Notes: generated by a model not told the origin, from the sequence alone. Counted from the first letter of the stretch, positions 1 through 10,407 are shown. The stretch is 64,000 nucleotides of DNA from Gordonia shandongensis DSM 45094 (GCF_000423025.1 NZ_AUHE01000018.1:21107-85106), one strand, 5' to 3'. Made by a program: numbers and translations.

Positions 1-55
1 GCGACCGGTGCCGCGAACTTTCAATCAGTGATCATGAAGGAAAAGGACTGACATC

Positions 56-352
56 GTGGCGAGTGTGAACATCAAGCCGCTTGAGGACAAGATCCTCGTT
101 CAGACCGTCGAGGCTGAGACCACCACTGCCTCCGGCCTGGTCATCCCGGACTCCGCGAAGGAGAAGCCGCAGGAGGGCAAGGTCATCGCCGTGGGCGACG
201 GCCGCGTCACCGACCAGGGCAACCGGATTCCGGTGGAGGTCAAGGAAGGCGACACCGTCATCTACAGCAAGTACGGTGGCACCGAGATCAAGTACGCCGG
301 TGAGGAGTACCTCATCCTGTCGGCGCGCGACATCCTCGCGGTGATCGGCTGA
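56..352 (+). CDS. groES: GroES co-chaperonin (Cpn10)
   Basis: The 98-residue product is a full-length Cpn10, the heptameric lid of the GroEL folding chamber in the cytoplasm. The N-terminus ([13 protein letters not shown]), the mobile-loop region around residues 20-36 and the C-terminal [12 protein letters not shown] match the family. The start is GTG at 56, chosen because GAAGGAAAAGG lies just upstream. The groEL1 gene that follows groES in M. tuberculosis is missing: a strong hairpin and then convergent whiB3 come next. GroES must therefore work with a GroEL encoded elsewhere. The upstream promoter (usually with CIRCE/HrcA sites) is outside the window. Confidence 0.97.
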   Translation: MASVNIKPLEDKILVQTVEAETTTASGLVIPDSAKEKPQEGKVIAVGDGRVTDQGNRIPVEVKEGDTVIYSKYGGTEIKYAGEEYLILSARDILAVIG

Positions 353-374
353 TACAGCCGACACGACGACTGAC

Positions 375-409
375 GACGCAGCCCCGGTCATCATGACCGG
401 GGCTGCGTC
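375..409. terminator. Bidirectional intrinsic terminator between groES and whiB3
   Basis: Positions 375-390 and 394-409 form a perfect 16-bp inverted repeat around the 3-nt loop TCA. It lies 22 bp after the groES stop and 60 bp from the whiB3 stop, so it probably ends both convergent transcripts. There is no clear U-tract, as is common in actinobacteria. Confidence 0.85.
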
Positions 410-469
410 TCGTTCGGGGCCTGCCGCGCCTTCGGCCCGCAGCCGGTGAGGTGCGGGCCGCGACGGCTG

Positions 470-766
470 TCAGCCGGCGATGCGATGGGGGGTGCGGCGA
501 CGCAGCAGATTGCGCTCCGACTCGGTGAGGCCGCCCCAGATGCCGTACGGTTCGTCGACGCGCAGTGCGTGACTGCGGCACTGCTCCAGAACGGGGCACG
601 CCGCGCACACCTGCTTGGCGCGGCGCTCGCGCCGCATGCGGGCCGCGCCGCGCTCCCCCTCGGGATGGAAGAAGATCGACGACTCCAGACCGCGGCAGTT
701 GCCGTTCATCTGCCAATTCCAGAAATCGGAGTTCGGGCCGGGCAGTTTATCGATTGTGGTCGTCAA
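470..766 (-). CDS. whiB3: WhiB-family iron-sulfur regulator, WhiB3 type
   Basis: The 98-residue protein has the WhiB layout: one early Cys (NGNCRG, about residue 24), then CAACPVLEQC (about 54-63), giving four cysteines for a [4Fe-4S] cluster. The GIWGG turn (about 76-80) and a basic C-terminus (RRRTPHRIAG) follow. WhiB3 senses redox and NO and binds the principal sigma factor to control redox and lipid genes. The N-terminus (LPGPNSDFWNWQMNG) and the position next to groES and sigD fit WhiB3 rather than other WhiB proteins. The start is TTG at 766, supported by AGGAG seven bases upstream. Confidence 0.93.
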   Translation of the reverse strand: MTTTIDKLPGPNSDFWNWQMNGNCRGLESSIFFHPEGERGAARMRRERRAKQVCAACPVLEQCRSHALRVDEPYGIWGGLTESERNLLRRRTPHRIAG

Positions 767-1171
767 TCTTCGCTCCTGAATACTTGACGCTTTCGCTGAC
801 GAGGCTCACGGTATGCGGGCGCTGAAAAGCGAGTCAAACCCGTGAATTCGGTGGACTGCGCGCAATCGAAGCGGGGTTCGGTGAACTGCGGGTGTCGTGA
901 TGTGGACCACGTCGCATCGAGGCGGTGGCCGGAGTTCACCTCAGATATGCGTCCGTGACCTGCGCAAATAGTGGACGGGGCTGCGGATGCGGGGTGGCGA
1001 ATCCGGTCACCGGCGGCGATGGGATGATGTATTCCGATCCGACGAAGGTTACGGGCATATTGCCGTGCGATGGAGTGCGCGGCAATCATGTCTTACAGCG
1101 ATCACCATGTGTTAGCCCAAATGCAATCTGCGCACACGCGTTTCACGGTGTGTCGGAAAGGTGTGTCGAGA
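767..1171. other. Divergent intergenic region of whiB3
   Basis: This 405-bp stretch separates whiB3 (minus) from the plus-strand gene at 1172. It is AT-richer than its neighbours and I see no convincing coding frame in it. Its length and divergent arrangement make it the likely home of the whiB3 control region. I could not identify a specific binding site. Confidence 0.4.
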
Positions 1172-2008
1172 ATGTCGACCGAATGGCAGGAAGCGTTCGG
1201 CACGCCCGCACCGACGGGGGCGCCCGCCGGCGCCGACGCGTGGGCTCGCATCGTGGCGCTCGGCGGCTCGGGCCGCGCCGCAGCGGCCCGAACCGCGGTC
1301 ACGCGACTGGGCGCCGGCGGTGCCGACCCGGCCGTCATCGCGTTGGCGTTGGCCACTCGCGGCTCACTGACCCGACAGGCGGGGCGGCACCGCACGGCGC
1401 GCATCGATGACGGCGCGGCACTGGCGAGGGTGTCGCCGGCCGGCGGGGCGGACGACCGGTGGACGCGCGCGGCCCGCGTCGACGCCCTGATCGGTCTCGC
1501 CGCCGACGGTCTCGGCATCGGCGACCTCACCGGCACGCGCCGGTTCCTCGAGTGCGCCGAGGAGATCCTCGACGCGCCGGCGGCGGCATCCGTCGGTCGG
1601 CCGACCGACCCGGCGGCAGCGTGGATCACCGAGGGGCGTCCGGCGCTGCGCGCCGGCTGGGTCCGCGCCGAACTTGCGCTGTACACCGCCGACCCGGCGG
1701 CGCTCGCGCACGCGGACGCCGCCGCGGCGCTCGCGGCCGAGGCCCCGTCGGAGCGACATCGGCTCAAAACCGCGCTGATCGGCGCGGCGGCCCGCGCCGC
1801 GGCGGGCGACTTGCCGGCCGCCGAAGCGTGCGCGCGCGACGTCGCCGACCGGTGTCGACAGGCGGGACTGGCACCGCTGGAATGGGCGGCGCGGAGCCTG
1901 TTGGCCGGGGTCGCCGAGAACGGCTCGGATGACGCGATCCGGGCAGACGTGCTGCACGGGACCCTCGTCGCAAACGGGATGCCGTTCGCGCCATTGGCGG
2001 GTGAGTGA
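1172..2008 (+). CDS. Conserved actinobacterial protein of unknown function (Rv3415c-like)
   Basis: The 278-residue, Ala-rich, mainly helical protein has no signal peptide or membrane segment. The helical pattern resembles TPR-type repeats, but I cannot name a domain. I chose ATG 1172 because GGAAAGG lies 11 bases upstream and it gives a length close to M. tuberculosis Rv3415c (275 residues), which sits in the same place between whiB3 and sigD. The frame is open upstream to 1070 but that part does not look coding. sigD follows after 155 bp, so the two may share regulation. Confidence 0.75.
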   Translation: MSTEWQEAFGTPAPTGAPAGADAWARIVALGGSGRAAAARTAVTRLGAGGADPAVIALALATRGSLTRQAGRHRTARIDDGAALARVSPAGGADDRWTRAARVDALIGLAADGLGIGDLTGTRRFLECAEEILDAPAAASVGRPTDPAAAWITEGRPALRAGWVRAELALYTADPAALAHADAAAALAAEAPSERHRLKTALIGAAARAAAGDLPAAEACARDVADRCRQAGLAPLEWAARSLLAGVAENGSDDAIRADVLHGTLVANGMPFAPLAGE

Positions 2009-2163
2009 ATGTCGACTCGCTACGCTGGATTGATGACTGGCCGCAGGTGGGTCCCGATGGAGCGGGCGTCCGACGTGCTCTCAGCAGTCGTTCCCGGAGG
2101 CGTCGATTGCGGCGTTTCCGGCGATATCTTCCGTAGGCGTAACACTTCGACGGCTCGGCAGCG

Positions 2164-2739
2164 ATGAAACTGACAGGTGATGCGTTGGGCCAAGCGGTCC
2201 GAGCGGCAGCAGAAGGCGACCGCGCTGCGCTGACCTCAGTTCTCGAGAGTGTGCGCGAGCCAGTCCTGCGCTACTGCCGGGGACGCATGGGTGCCGGAGA
2301 ACGCCATCTGTTCTCCGCCGACGATGTGGCTCAGGAGGTGTTGATGGCGGTGATGACGGCACTGCCCCGGTACGAAGACCAGGGGCGGCCCTTCATGGCA
2401 TTCGTCTACGGCATCGCCTCCCACAAGGTGGCCGATGCGATGCGCTCGGCGGCCCGCATCAAAGCGGATCCGGTGGACGAGGTCCCCGACTCCCTCGACT
2501 TCTCCGGCGGTCCCGAGCAGGCGGCCCTCGAATCGGACGCCTCCCGCCGGATGCGCGAGCTCCTCGAGCATCTCCCGGAGAAGCAACGCGAGATCCTCGT
2601 GCTGCGCCTGGTGGTCGGCCTGTCGGCCGAAGAGACCGCCGAAATGGTCGGCAGCAGCGCGGGGGCCGTTCGCGTGGCTCAACATCGGGCCCTGACGAAG
2701 CTGAAGAAGATCATGACCCCAGGAGGTGAGCGTCGATGA
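2164..2739 (+). CDS. sigD: RNA polymerase sigma factor SigD (ECF group)
   Basis: The 191-residue protein has sigma region 2 at about residues 20-95 (DDVAQEVLMAV, then FVYGIASHKVAD) and region 4 at about 135-185 (LPEKQREILVLRLVVGLSAE plus a helix-turn-helix). SigD controls a stationary-phase and cell-wall regulon in mycobacteria. ATG 2164 is the first start after in-frame stops near 2134; no strong ribosome binding site is visible. The stop overlaps the anti-sigma gene start by 4 bp (ATGA), as expected for stoichiometric co-expression. Confidence 0.93.
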   Translation: MKLTGDALGQAVRAAAEGDRAALTSVLESVREPVLRYCRGRMGAGERHLFSADDVAQEVLMAVMTALPRYEDQGRPFMAFVYGIASHKVADAMRSAARIKADPVDEVPDSLDFSGGPEQAALESDASRRMRELLEHLPEKQREILVLRLVVGLSAEETAEMVGSSAGAVRVAQHRALTKLKKIMTPGGERR

Positions 2740-3536
2740 GCGACCATCGGGACGAGACCGACCCCATCGACGTTGGCGCCGTGCGCCGCGACGACGCATT
2801 CCTCGATGACCTCGCGGCCGGTCGTGCCGCGCGCATCGAGACGGACGCGGAGTACGAGCTCGCGGGCTTGATCGCCGCGTGGCGTGCCGACGCCCAGTCC
2901 GGCGGCGTGCCGACGACGCCCACCGCCGACGAGGTGGTGCGCGCCATCGCCGCCGACGACGAGCGCGATCGTCGCGGCGGCCTCGCCCGCCGCCTCCGCA
3001 TCGTCTCCGGTGCGGCCGCGATCCTGGCGGTCGCCGGAGCGGGCCTCCTGGTCCTCTCGGAGGGCTCGCAGCCGGGCGATCCGCTGTGGTCGGTGAAACA
3101 GGTCGTCTTCTCCGAGCAGGCGCAGCAGACGCAGGCTCGGATGAACGCCGAGGACAGCCTCTCGGGTGCGCAGGCGGCGTACGCCTCCGGCGACACCGTG
3201 CGCGCACGGGAACTGCTCGAGAAGGCCGAAGCCGACATCACTCCGCTCCGCGACGAGAAGGAGGCGGCGTCCCTGCGTCGACGGATCGATGCGCTCCGCG
3301 CCCAGCATCCGACGACCAAGCCGACGTCGCCGACCGTGGACTCGTCGCCGACCGCGCCGAGCGACACCGACACCGTCGATGACCCGGATCCGAGCGACTC
3401 GGACTCCTCGGAGCCCTCGACGCCGTCGGAGAGCTCGTCCTCGTCGCGTCCGTCGACATCGAAGACCTCGCCGCGGCCCACCGGATCGACGACCTCGCTG
3501 CCGTCGAGCGACGCGCCGACCTCGTCGGTGCGCTGA
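2736..3536 (+). CDS. rsdA: Anti-sigma-D factor RsdA
   Basis: The 266-residue single-pass membrane protein has an N-terminal cytoplasmic part (about 1-85) with the acidic DDAFLDDLAAG segment that in RsdA clamps SigD. One transmembrane helix follows (about 88-108), then a short helical region and a long Ser/Thr/Pro/Asp-rich extracytoplasmic tail (about 190-266). It overlaps sigD by 4 bp. It corresponds to Rv3413c. In mycobacteria, release of SigD follows regulated loss of this protein. The low-complexity tail is probably surface-exposed and flexible. Confidence 0.9.
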   Translation: MSDHRDETDPIDVGAVRRDDAFLDDLAAGRAARIETDAEYELAGLIAAWRADAQSGGVPTTPTADEVVRAIAADDERDRRGGLARRLRIVSGAAAILAVAGAGLLVLSEGSQPGDPLWSVKQVVFSEQAQQTQARMNAEDSLSGAQAAYASGDTVRARELLEKAEADITPLRDEKEAASLRRRIDALRAQHPTTKPTSPTVDSSPTAPSDTDTVDDPDPSDSDSSEPSTPSESSSSSRPSTSKTSPRPTGSTTSLPSSDAPTSSVR

Positions 3537-3561
3537 ACCGCGGCCCCGAACGGCGAAAGTC

Positions 3562-3584
3562 GGCCGGGGTGACCCCGACCGGCC
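3562..3584. terminator. Possible weak terminator between convergent genes
   Basis: A short GC-rich inverted repeat (GGCCGGGGT against ACCCCGACC) lies in the 66-bp gap between convergent rsdA and the gene at 3603. It is imperfect and lacks a U-tract. Confidence 0.35.
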
Positions 3585-3602
3585 GCCGCGCGTGGAAGCG
3601 GC

Positions 3603-3989
3603 TCAGTACCGCTCGTGAAAGCGCAGGGACGCGTCGGCGTAGCCCCGGCAGTACTCCCACGTGACGTAGTCGTCCGGATGCGGATCGACGGCGGGTTCGT
3701 GCGGGCGCACGGAGCCGTCGACGAGCAGCTGGCGCAGGTTCGCGCGCAGCATGTCCCAGTCGTGGTAGTGATCTTCCCGACAGTCCTCGCACATCACGAC
3801 GAGGCCGCGGATGCCGCGGGGCGACAGGAGTCGCTGATAGACGCTCAGATCGGCCAGATCCTCTTCGACCGCGGCTCGTTCGGCCTCGTCAAGGGGGATT
3901 CCCGGATCGATCGCATCGAGTGCCGAGGCAGGATCGTCCGGGTCGTCGGCGAAGGGGTCCGGCGGGAGTCCGGGGAACTGGTCATGCAC
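3603..3989 (-). CDS. DUF5319 conserved protein (Rv3412-like)
   Basis: This acidic cytoplasmic protein of 128 residues corresponds by position and length to M. tuberculosis Rv3412. A CEDCREDHYHDWDML segment (two Cys and two His, about residues 72-86) looks able to bind metal. Function is unknown. The start is GTG 3989, with GGAAGG directly upstream. The same reading frame stays open to 5624 opposite guaB2, but that part is a shadow. It is divergent from guaB2 with only 66 bp between the starts, so the promoters are close. Confidence 0.82.
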   Translation of the reverse strand: MHDQFPGLPPDPFADDPDDPASALDAIDPGIPLDEAERAAVEEDLADLSVYQRLLSPRGIRGLVVMCEDCREDHYHDWDMLRANLRQLLVDGSVRPHEPAVDPHPDDYVTWEYCRGYADASLRFHERY

Positions 3990-4010
3990 GCCTTCCACCG
4001 TAGCCGATGA

Positions 4011-5567
<1,557 letters not shown>

Positions 5568-5626
5568 GCGGGCGGCGGCCTTCGCCGCGCCGTGCTCACC
5601 GACAGTTTGATCAGAAAGGCGCAACA

Positions 5627-6793
5627 GTGCGTGACCTCGTCGAGTTCGGCATGGGCCGGACGGCCCGTCGGACGTACGAACTGGAAGACATCTCGATCGT
5701 CCCGTCCCGTCGGACGCGGTCGTCGAAGAACGTCTCGACGGCCTGGCAGATCGATGCCTACCGGTTCGACTCGCCGATCCTGAACCATCCCACCGACGCC
5801 CTCGGGTCCCCGGAGTCGGCGATCGAGATGGGACGGCTCGGGGCGCTCGGCGTGCTCAACGGCGAGGGACTGTGGGCGCGGCACGAGAACGTCGAGGAGA
5901 AGATCGCCGAGCTCGTCGAGGTGGCGGAGAAGGATCCGGACCCGTCGGCGGCGATCCGTCGTCTGCAGGAGCTGCATCGGGCGCCGATCGACGTGGACCT
6001 GCTGGGTCGTGCGGTGGCGCAGGTCCGCGAGGCCGGTGTCACGACGGCGGTGCGGGTCAGTCCCCAGCACGCCCCCGATCTCACGCCGGCGTTGATCGCG
6101 GCCGGCGCCGAGATCCTGGTGGTGCACGGGACGATCATCTCCGCGGAACACGTGGTGCTCGTCGATCGCGGGGCCGACGACGGGTTGGTGGCCGAGCCGC
6201 TCAACCTCAAGACGTTCATCTCCGATCTGGACATCCCGGTGATCGCCGGCGGCGTCCACGATCACCGCACCGCGCTGCACCTCATGCGGACGGGGGCGGC
6301 CGGAGTGATCGTGGGGTACGGCTCCACCGAGGGCTCCACGACCACCGGCGAGGTGCTGGGAATCGGCGTGCCGATGGCGACGGCCATCGCGGATGCGGCG
6401 GCGGCGCGGCGGGACTATCTCGACGAGACCGGCGGCCGGTACGTGCACGTCATCGCCGACGGCGACATCCACGCCTCCGGCGATCTGGCGAAGGCCGTCG
6501 CGTGCGGTGCGGACGCCGCGGTGTTGGGTACGCCGCTGGCGGCGGCGGCCGAGGCGCCGGGGCGGGGCTGGTTCTGGCCGTCGGCGGCCGCCCATCCGGA
6601 CACTCCGCGCGGGGCGCTGCTGCAGGTGGCCCTCGACGAGGGGCGGCCGTCGCTGGAGACGGTGCTCAACGGACCGTCGGACGATCCGGACGGTCTGTTG
6701 AATCTGGTGGGCGGGCTGCGTCGGTCGATGGCGAAGGCCGGGTACAGCGATCTCAAGGAGTTCCAGAAGGTGGGGCTCTCGGTCCGCGCCTGA
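5627..6793 (+). CDS. guaB3: GuaB3, IMP dehydrogenase family protein without CBS domains
   Basis: The 388-residue TIM-barrel protein is the shorter IMPDH-family paralogue found next to guaB2 in actinobacteria (Rv3410c). It lacks CBS domains. At the place of the IMPDH catalytic loop it reads VGYGSTEGSTTTGEV, with no Cys, and the only clear Cys nearby is in KAVACGADAAV. IMPDH-type chemistry is therefore doubtful, and the reaction in this lineage is unsettled. The start is GTG 5627 with AGAAAGG 8 bases upstream. Confidence 0.9.
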   Translation: MRDLVEFGMGRTARRTYELEDISIVPSRRTRSSKNVSTAWQIDAYRFDSPILNHPTDALGSPESAIEMGRLGALGVLNGEGLWARHENVEEKIAELVEVAEKDPDPSAAIRRLQELHRAPIDVDLLGRAVAQVREAGVTTAVRVSPQHAPDLTPALIAAGAEILVVHGTIISAEHVVLVDRGADDGLVAEPLNLKTFISDLDIPVIAGGVHDHRTALHLMRTGAAGVIVGYGSTEGSTTTGEVLGIGVPMATAIADAAAARRDYLDETGGRYVHVIADGDIHASGDLAKAVACGADAAVLGTPLAAAAEAPGRGWFWPSAAAHPDTPRGALLQVALDEGRPSLETVLNGPSDDPDGLLNLVGGLRRSMAKAGYSDLKEFQKVGLSVRA

Positions 6794-6844
6794 CGTGCGT
6801 GGCCGCCGGAGACGGTCCGGCGACTTAGCCTGCGCTTACTATCC

Positions 6845-6866
6845 CTAATGAGACAATAGTCATTAG
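6845..6866. promoter_or_regulatory. Candidate operator: inverted repeat upstream of choD
   Basis: CTAATGA (6845-6851) and TCATTAG (6860-6866) are perfect 7-bp arms separated by 8 bp, ending 11 bp before the choD ATG. The AT-rich site in GC-rich DNA looks like a dimer-binding operator. It does not match the KstR consensus (AACnnGTT). Confidence 0.4.
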
Positions 6867-6877
6867 TATGGTTCGCT

Positions 6878-8620
6878 ATGGCGCAGACTGACTTCGACGT
6901 CCTCATCATCGGTTCCGGTTTCGGCGGGAGCGTCAGCGCGCTCCGCCTCGTCGAGAAGGGGTACCGCGTCGGCGTGATCGAAGCCGGCCGCCGCTTCGAG
7001 GACGACCAGTTCGCCAAGACCAGTTGGCGTCTGCGCAAATTCGTGTGGGCGCCCAAACTCGGGCTCATGGGCATCCAACGCGTCCACATGCTCAAGGACG
7101 TCATGATCCTCGCCGGAGCAGGCGTCGGCGGCGGATCCCTCAACTACGCGAACACCCTCTACAAACCGCCGACCCCGTTCTTCACCGACCCCCAGTGGAA
7201 CCACATCACCGACTGGGAGGCCGAGCTCACCCCGCACTACGAGCAGGCCCGCCGCATGCTCGGCGTCGTGACCAACCCGACGTTCACCAACTCCGACCGC
7301 ATCATGAAGGAGGTCGCCGACGAGATGGGGGTCGGTGACACCTTCACCTCGACGCCCGTCGGCGTGTTCTTCGGCGCCAAGACCGGCGGCACGGGCGAAC
7401 CCGGCCAGAAGGTGCCCGACCCGTACTTCGGCGGTGCCGGACCCGAGCGGACCGCGTGCACCGAATGCGGCGCCTGCATGACGGGCTGCCGGGTGGGCGC
7501 CAAGAACACCCTGATGAAGAACTATCTGGGGCTCGCCGAACGCAACGGTGCCACCATCATCGACCGCACCACCGTCGACCGTCTCGACCAGCGCGGCGAC
7601 GGCACGTGGGAGGTCTCGACGCACCGATCGTCCGCGTGGGGGCCGCTGGGTGCGCGCCGCCGCCGGTACACGGCCGACCAGGTGATCGTGGCGGCGGGCA
7701 CCTTCAACACCCAGAAGCTCATGCACCGGGCCAAGGAGACGACGCTGCCGCGGGTGTCGGACGCGATGGGCGTGCTCACGCGCACCAACTCCGAGTCGAT
7801 CCTCGGTGCACAGGCGCGCTCCTACGATCCGGAACGCGACTTCTCCGAGGGCGTCGCGATCACGTCGTCGTTCCATCCGACGTCGAACACCCACATCGAA
7901 CCGGTCCGGTACGGCAAGGGCAGCAACGCGATGGCCTACCTGCAGACGATGCTGACCGACGGCGGAAGCCGCCTCAACCGGTTCGGTCAACTCCTGGCGC
8001 AGATCGCCCGGAACCCGATGATGCTGGTCCGCCTGCTGTTGGTCCGCAAGTGGAGCGAACGCACCGTGATCGCGCTGGTGATGCAGAACAACAACAATTC
8101 GTTGACCACCTTCGTGCGCAAGCGGGGACCGTTCAGGTACGTGACGAGCAGGCAGGGGATCGGCGACCCGAACCCCACCTGGATCCCCGAGGGCAACGAA
8201 GCGACCCGACGGATCGCCGCGAAGCTCCCCCGGGGACTGGCCGGCGGCACCTGGGGCGACATCGTCAACATGCCGTTGACCGCCCACTACCTGGGCGGCT
8301 GCGTGATCTCCGATGATCCCGACCGCGGCGTCATCGACCCCTACCATCGCGTGTGGAACTATCCGACGCTGCACATCACCGACGGCGCGGCCATCACCGC
8401 GAACCTCGGCGTCAACCCGTCGCTGTCGATCTCGGCGCAGGCCGAACGGGCCATCGCACTGTGGCCGAACAAGGGGGAGACCGACCCGCGTCCGGCGCAG
8501 GGCGAGGCCTATGTCCGTCTCGATCCGGTGGCGCCGAGTGCGCCCGTGGTCCCCGCGGACGCCCCCGGTGCACTGCGGCTCTCGATCACCCCGGTGACCG
8601 GGAACGACAGCACCGCATGA
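6878..8620 (+). CDS. choD: GMC-family FAD oxidoreductase, cholesterol-oxidase-like ChoD
   Basis: The 580-residue flavoprotein has the FAD Rossmann motif at about residues 9-18 (IIGSGFGGS), the GAGVGGGSLNYAN segment, and the C-terminal GMC region with LGGCVISDD and NLGVNPSLSISAQAERA. It matches Rv3409c (578 residues) in length and position. It has been called cholesterol oxidase, but the true substrate in this lineage is uncertain. A CTECGACMTGC cluster (about residues 194-204) recurs in the family. No ribosome binding site is evident; see the inverted repeat upstream. Confidence 0.88.
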   Translation: MAQTDFDVLIIGSGFGGSVSALRLVEKGYRVGVIEAGRRFEDDQFAKTSWRLRKFVWAPKLGLMGIQRVHMLKDVMILAGAGVGGGSLNYANTLYKPPTPFFTDPQWNHITDWEAELTPHYEQARRMLGVVTNPTFTNSDRIMKEVADEMGVGDTFTSTPVGVFFGAKTGGTGEPGQKVPDPYFGGAGPERTACTECGACMTGCRVGAKNTLMKNYLGLAERNGATIIDRTTVDRLDQRGDGTWEVSTHRSSAWGPLGARRRRYTADQVIVAAGTFNTQKLMHRAKETTLPRVSDAMGVLTRTNSESILGAQARSYDPERDFSEGVAITSSFHPTSNTHIEPVRYGKGSNAMAYLQTMLTDGGSRLNRFGQLLAQIARNPMMLVRLLLVRKWSERTVIALVMQNNNNSLTTFVRKRGPFRYVTSRQGIGDPNPTWIPEGNEATRRIAAKLPRGLAGGTWGDIVNMPLTAHYLGGCVISDDPDRGVIDPYHRVWNYPTLHITDGAAITANLGVNPSLSISAQAERAIALWPNKGETDPRPAQGEAYVRLDPVAPSAPVVPADAPGALRLSITPVTGNDSTA

Positions 8621-8650
8621 CCGGTGGGCGCCCCGCCGCCGGAGCTCGGC

Positions 8651-9265
8651 TCAGATGAAGAGCGCCGGATCGGCGTAGGGGTCGCGGGCCGGCTCGGTCC
8701 GCGCCGGTTTGGGCGGCGAGGCGATCCCGACGGCCACGTGGCCGGCCGGGACGTCGCGCACCACGACGGCGTTGGCGCCGACCTTCGCGTCGTCACCGAG
8801 TTCGATGGGACCGAGCACCTTGGCGCCCGCGCCGATGAGGACGCGGTCGCCGACCGTCGGATGCCGCTTCCCCTTCGACATGCTGACGCCGCCGAGGGTG
8901 GAGCCGTGGAACATCACCACGTCCTCACCGATCTCGGTGGTCTCGCCGATGACCACGCCCATACCGTGATCGATGAACATGCGGCGGCCGATCCGCGCCC
9001 CCGGATGGATCTCGATGCCGGTGAGGAACCGGGCGAACTGCGAGAGCAGCCGCGCAGGCAGCCGCGCGGCGCCCCCCGAGTTCCACAGCCGATGCGAGAC
9101 CCGGTGGAACCAGAGGGCGTGCACGCCGGGGTAGGCCAGGGCGACCTCGATCATCGACCGGGCCGCGGGATCGCGCTCCTGCGCGGCGCGGAGATCCTCG
9201 CGCAGAGTGCGCAGGAGGGGAGCGGTGCCCTCCTGCGCCGAGCGCGTCTCACTCCGGGCCGGCAT
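8651..9265 (-). CDS. cysE: Serine O-acetyltransferase
   Basis: The 204-residue enzyme acetylates L-serine with acetyl-CoA to O-acetylserine. The N-terminal helical region (about 10-80) is followed by left-handed beta-helix hexapeptide repeats (about 85-185) with [17 protein letters not shown] and HGSTLGG. It is the short EpsC-type form. The ATG shares one base with the cysK stop (TGATG), so translation is coupled. CysK uses the product directly and the two usually form the cysteine synthase complex; the C-terminus ends in Ile, as needed to insert into CysK. Confidence 0.96.
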   Translation of the reverse strand: MPARSETRSAQEGTAPLLRTLREDLRAAQERDPAARSMIEVALAYPGVHALWFHRVSHRLWNSGGAARLPARLLSQFARFLTGIEIHPGARIGRRMFIDHGMGVVIGETTEIGEDVVMFHGSTLGGVSMSKGKRHPTVGDRVLIGAGAKVLGPIELGDDAKVGANAVVVRDVPAGHVAVGIASPPKPARTEPARDPYADPALFI

Positions 9266-10203
9266 CAGTCGACCAATCCCTCGAAGAGCGGCGTCGACAG
9301 GTAGCGCTCGCCGAAGTCGGGGAGGACCACCACGACCGTCTTGCCCGCCATCTCGGGACGCTTGGCGACCGCGACCGCGGCGGCCAGCGCGGCACCGGAG
9401 GAGATGCCGACGAGCAGCCCCTCCTCGGTGGCGGCGCGGCGCGACCAGGTGAGCGACTGGTCGATGTCGATGTCGATGACCTCGTCGTAGATCGTCGTGT
9501 CGAGGACCTCGGGAACGAAGTTGGCACCCAACCCCTGAATCTTGTGGGGTCCGGGGGCGCCGCCGTTGAGGATGGCGGACTCCTCGGGTTCGACGGCGAA
9601 GATCTTGACCTCGGGCTTGCGCTCCTTGAGGACCTGGCCGATACCGGTGATGGTGCCGCCGGTGCCGATGCCCGCCACGACGGCGTCCACGGCGCCGTCG
9701 GTGTCGGCCCAGATCTCCTCGGCGGTGGTCCGGCGATGCACTTCGGCGTTCGCCTCGTTGGCGAACTGGCGGGCCAGCACCGAACCGCGACGCTCGTCGG
9801 CGATCTTCTCGGCGGCGGCCACCGCGCCGGCCATGCCCTCACCGGCGGGCGTCAGGACGAGTTCGGCGCCGAACGCCCGCAGCAGGGCGCGACGCTCGCG
9901 TGACATCGACTCGGGCATCGTCAGGACCACGTTGTATCCGCGGGCGGCACCGACCATCGCCAGCGCGATGCCGGTGTTGCCGCTGGTCGCCTCGATGATG
10001 GTCCCGCCCTCGGGGAGGTCGCCGGACGCTTCGGCGGCGTCGACGATCGCGACGCCGATGCGGTCCTTCACCGAATTGGTGGGGTTGTAGTACTCGAGCT
10101 TGGCCAGGACGGTCGCCTCGGCGCCGTCGGTGATCCGGTTGAGCCGGACCAGCGGAGTGCGGCCCATCAGGGCGGTGACGTCGGTGAAAACAGTGGCGGA
10201 CAT
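9265..10203 (-). CDS. cysK: O-acetylserine sulfhydrylase (cysteine synthase A)
   Basis: The 312-residue PLP enzyme makes cysteine from O-acetylserine and sulfide. The PLP lysine is K46 (NPTNSVKDR). The substrate loop is TSGNTG, and the phosphate-binding loop is [12 protein letters not shown] precedes the ATG by about 6 bases. It is the first gene of cysK-cysE. The 5' region is unusual: a six-unit tandem repeat starts 12 bp upstream, and a 24-codon ORF lies about 205 bp upstream. Confidence 0.97.
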   Translation of the reverse strand: MSATVFTDVTALMGRTPLVRLNRITDGAEATVLAKLEYYNPTNSVKDRIGVAIVDAAEASGDLPEGGTIIEATSGNTGIALAMVGAARGYNVVLTMPESMSRERRALLRAFGAELVLTPAGEGMAGAVAAAEKIADERRGSVLARQFANEANAEVHRRTTAEEIWADTDGAVDAVVAGIGTGGTITGIGQVLKERKPEVKIFAVEPEESAILNGGAPGPHKIQGLGANFVPEVLDTTIYDEVIDIDIDQSLTWSRRAATEEGLLVGISSGAALAAAVAVAKRPEMAGKTVVVVLPDFGERYLSTPLFEGLVD

Positions 10204-10214
10204 GGCAGTACCTC

Positions 10215-10308
10215 GTTTGTCAGATGCGGGGTTTGTCAGATGCGGGGTTTATCAGGTGCGGGGTTTATCAGGTGCGGGATGTTCGGGTGCGGGATGTTCC
10301 GATGCGGG
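10215..10308. repeat. Six-unit tandem repeat in the cysK 5' region
   Basis: The units are: 10215-10230 and 10231-10246 identical (GTTTGTCAGATGCGGG); 10247-10262 and 10263-10278 identical (GTTTATCAGGTGCGGG); then two 15-bp diverged units (10279-10293 and 10294-10308, ending GTGCGGG or ATGCGGG). The pairwise identity suggests recent duplication steps. On the cysK mRNA strand the array is C-rich (CCCGCATCTGACAAAC) and sits between the probable promoter and the ribosome binding site. Confidence 0.9.
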
Positions 10309-10407
10309 GTGCCGCCGATGCGACGACGCCCCGCGGGAAACGCCAGGGGCCGGAGTATGGAGCGTCTCGGACAGCGGCGACCTCACGGCCGCGGGTGCAC
10401 GGACGCT

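Noticed and set aside
7456..7489. CTECGACMTGC in ChoD as a possible ferredoxin-type iron-sulfur site
   Set aside because: The cluster recurs in this flavoprotein family and lacks the full ferredoxin spacing; no reason to infer an iron-sulfur cluster.
10215..10308. Tandem repeats as a CRISPR array
   Set aside because: Units are directly adjacent with no unique spacers, are too short, and no cas genes are present.
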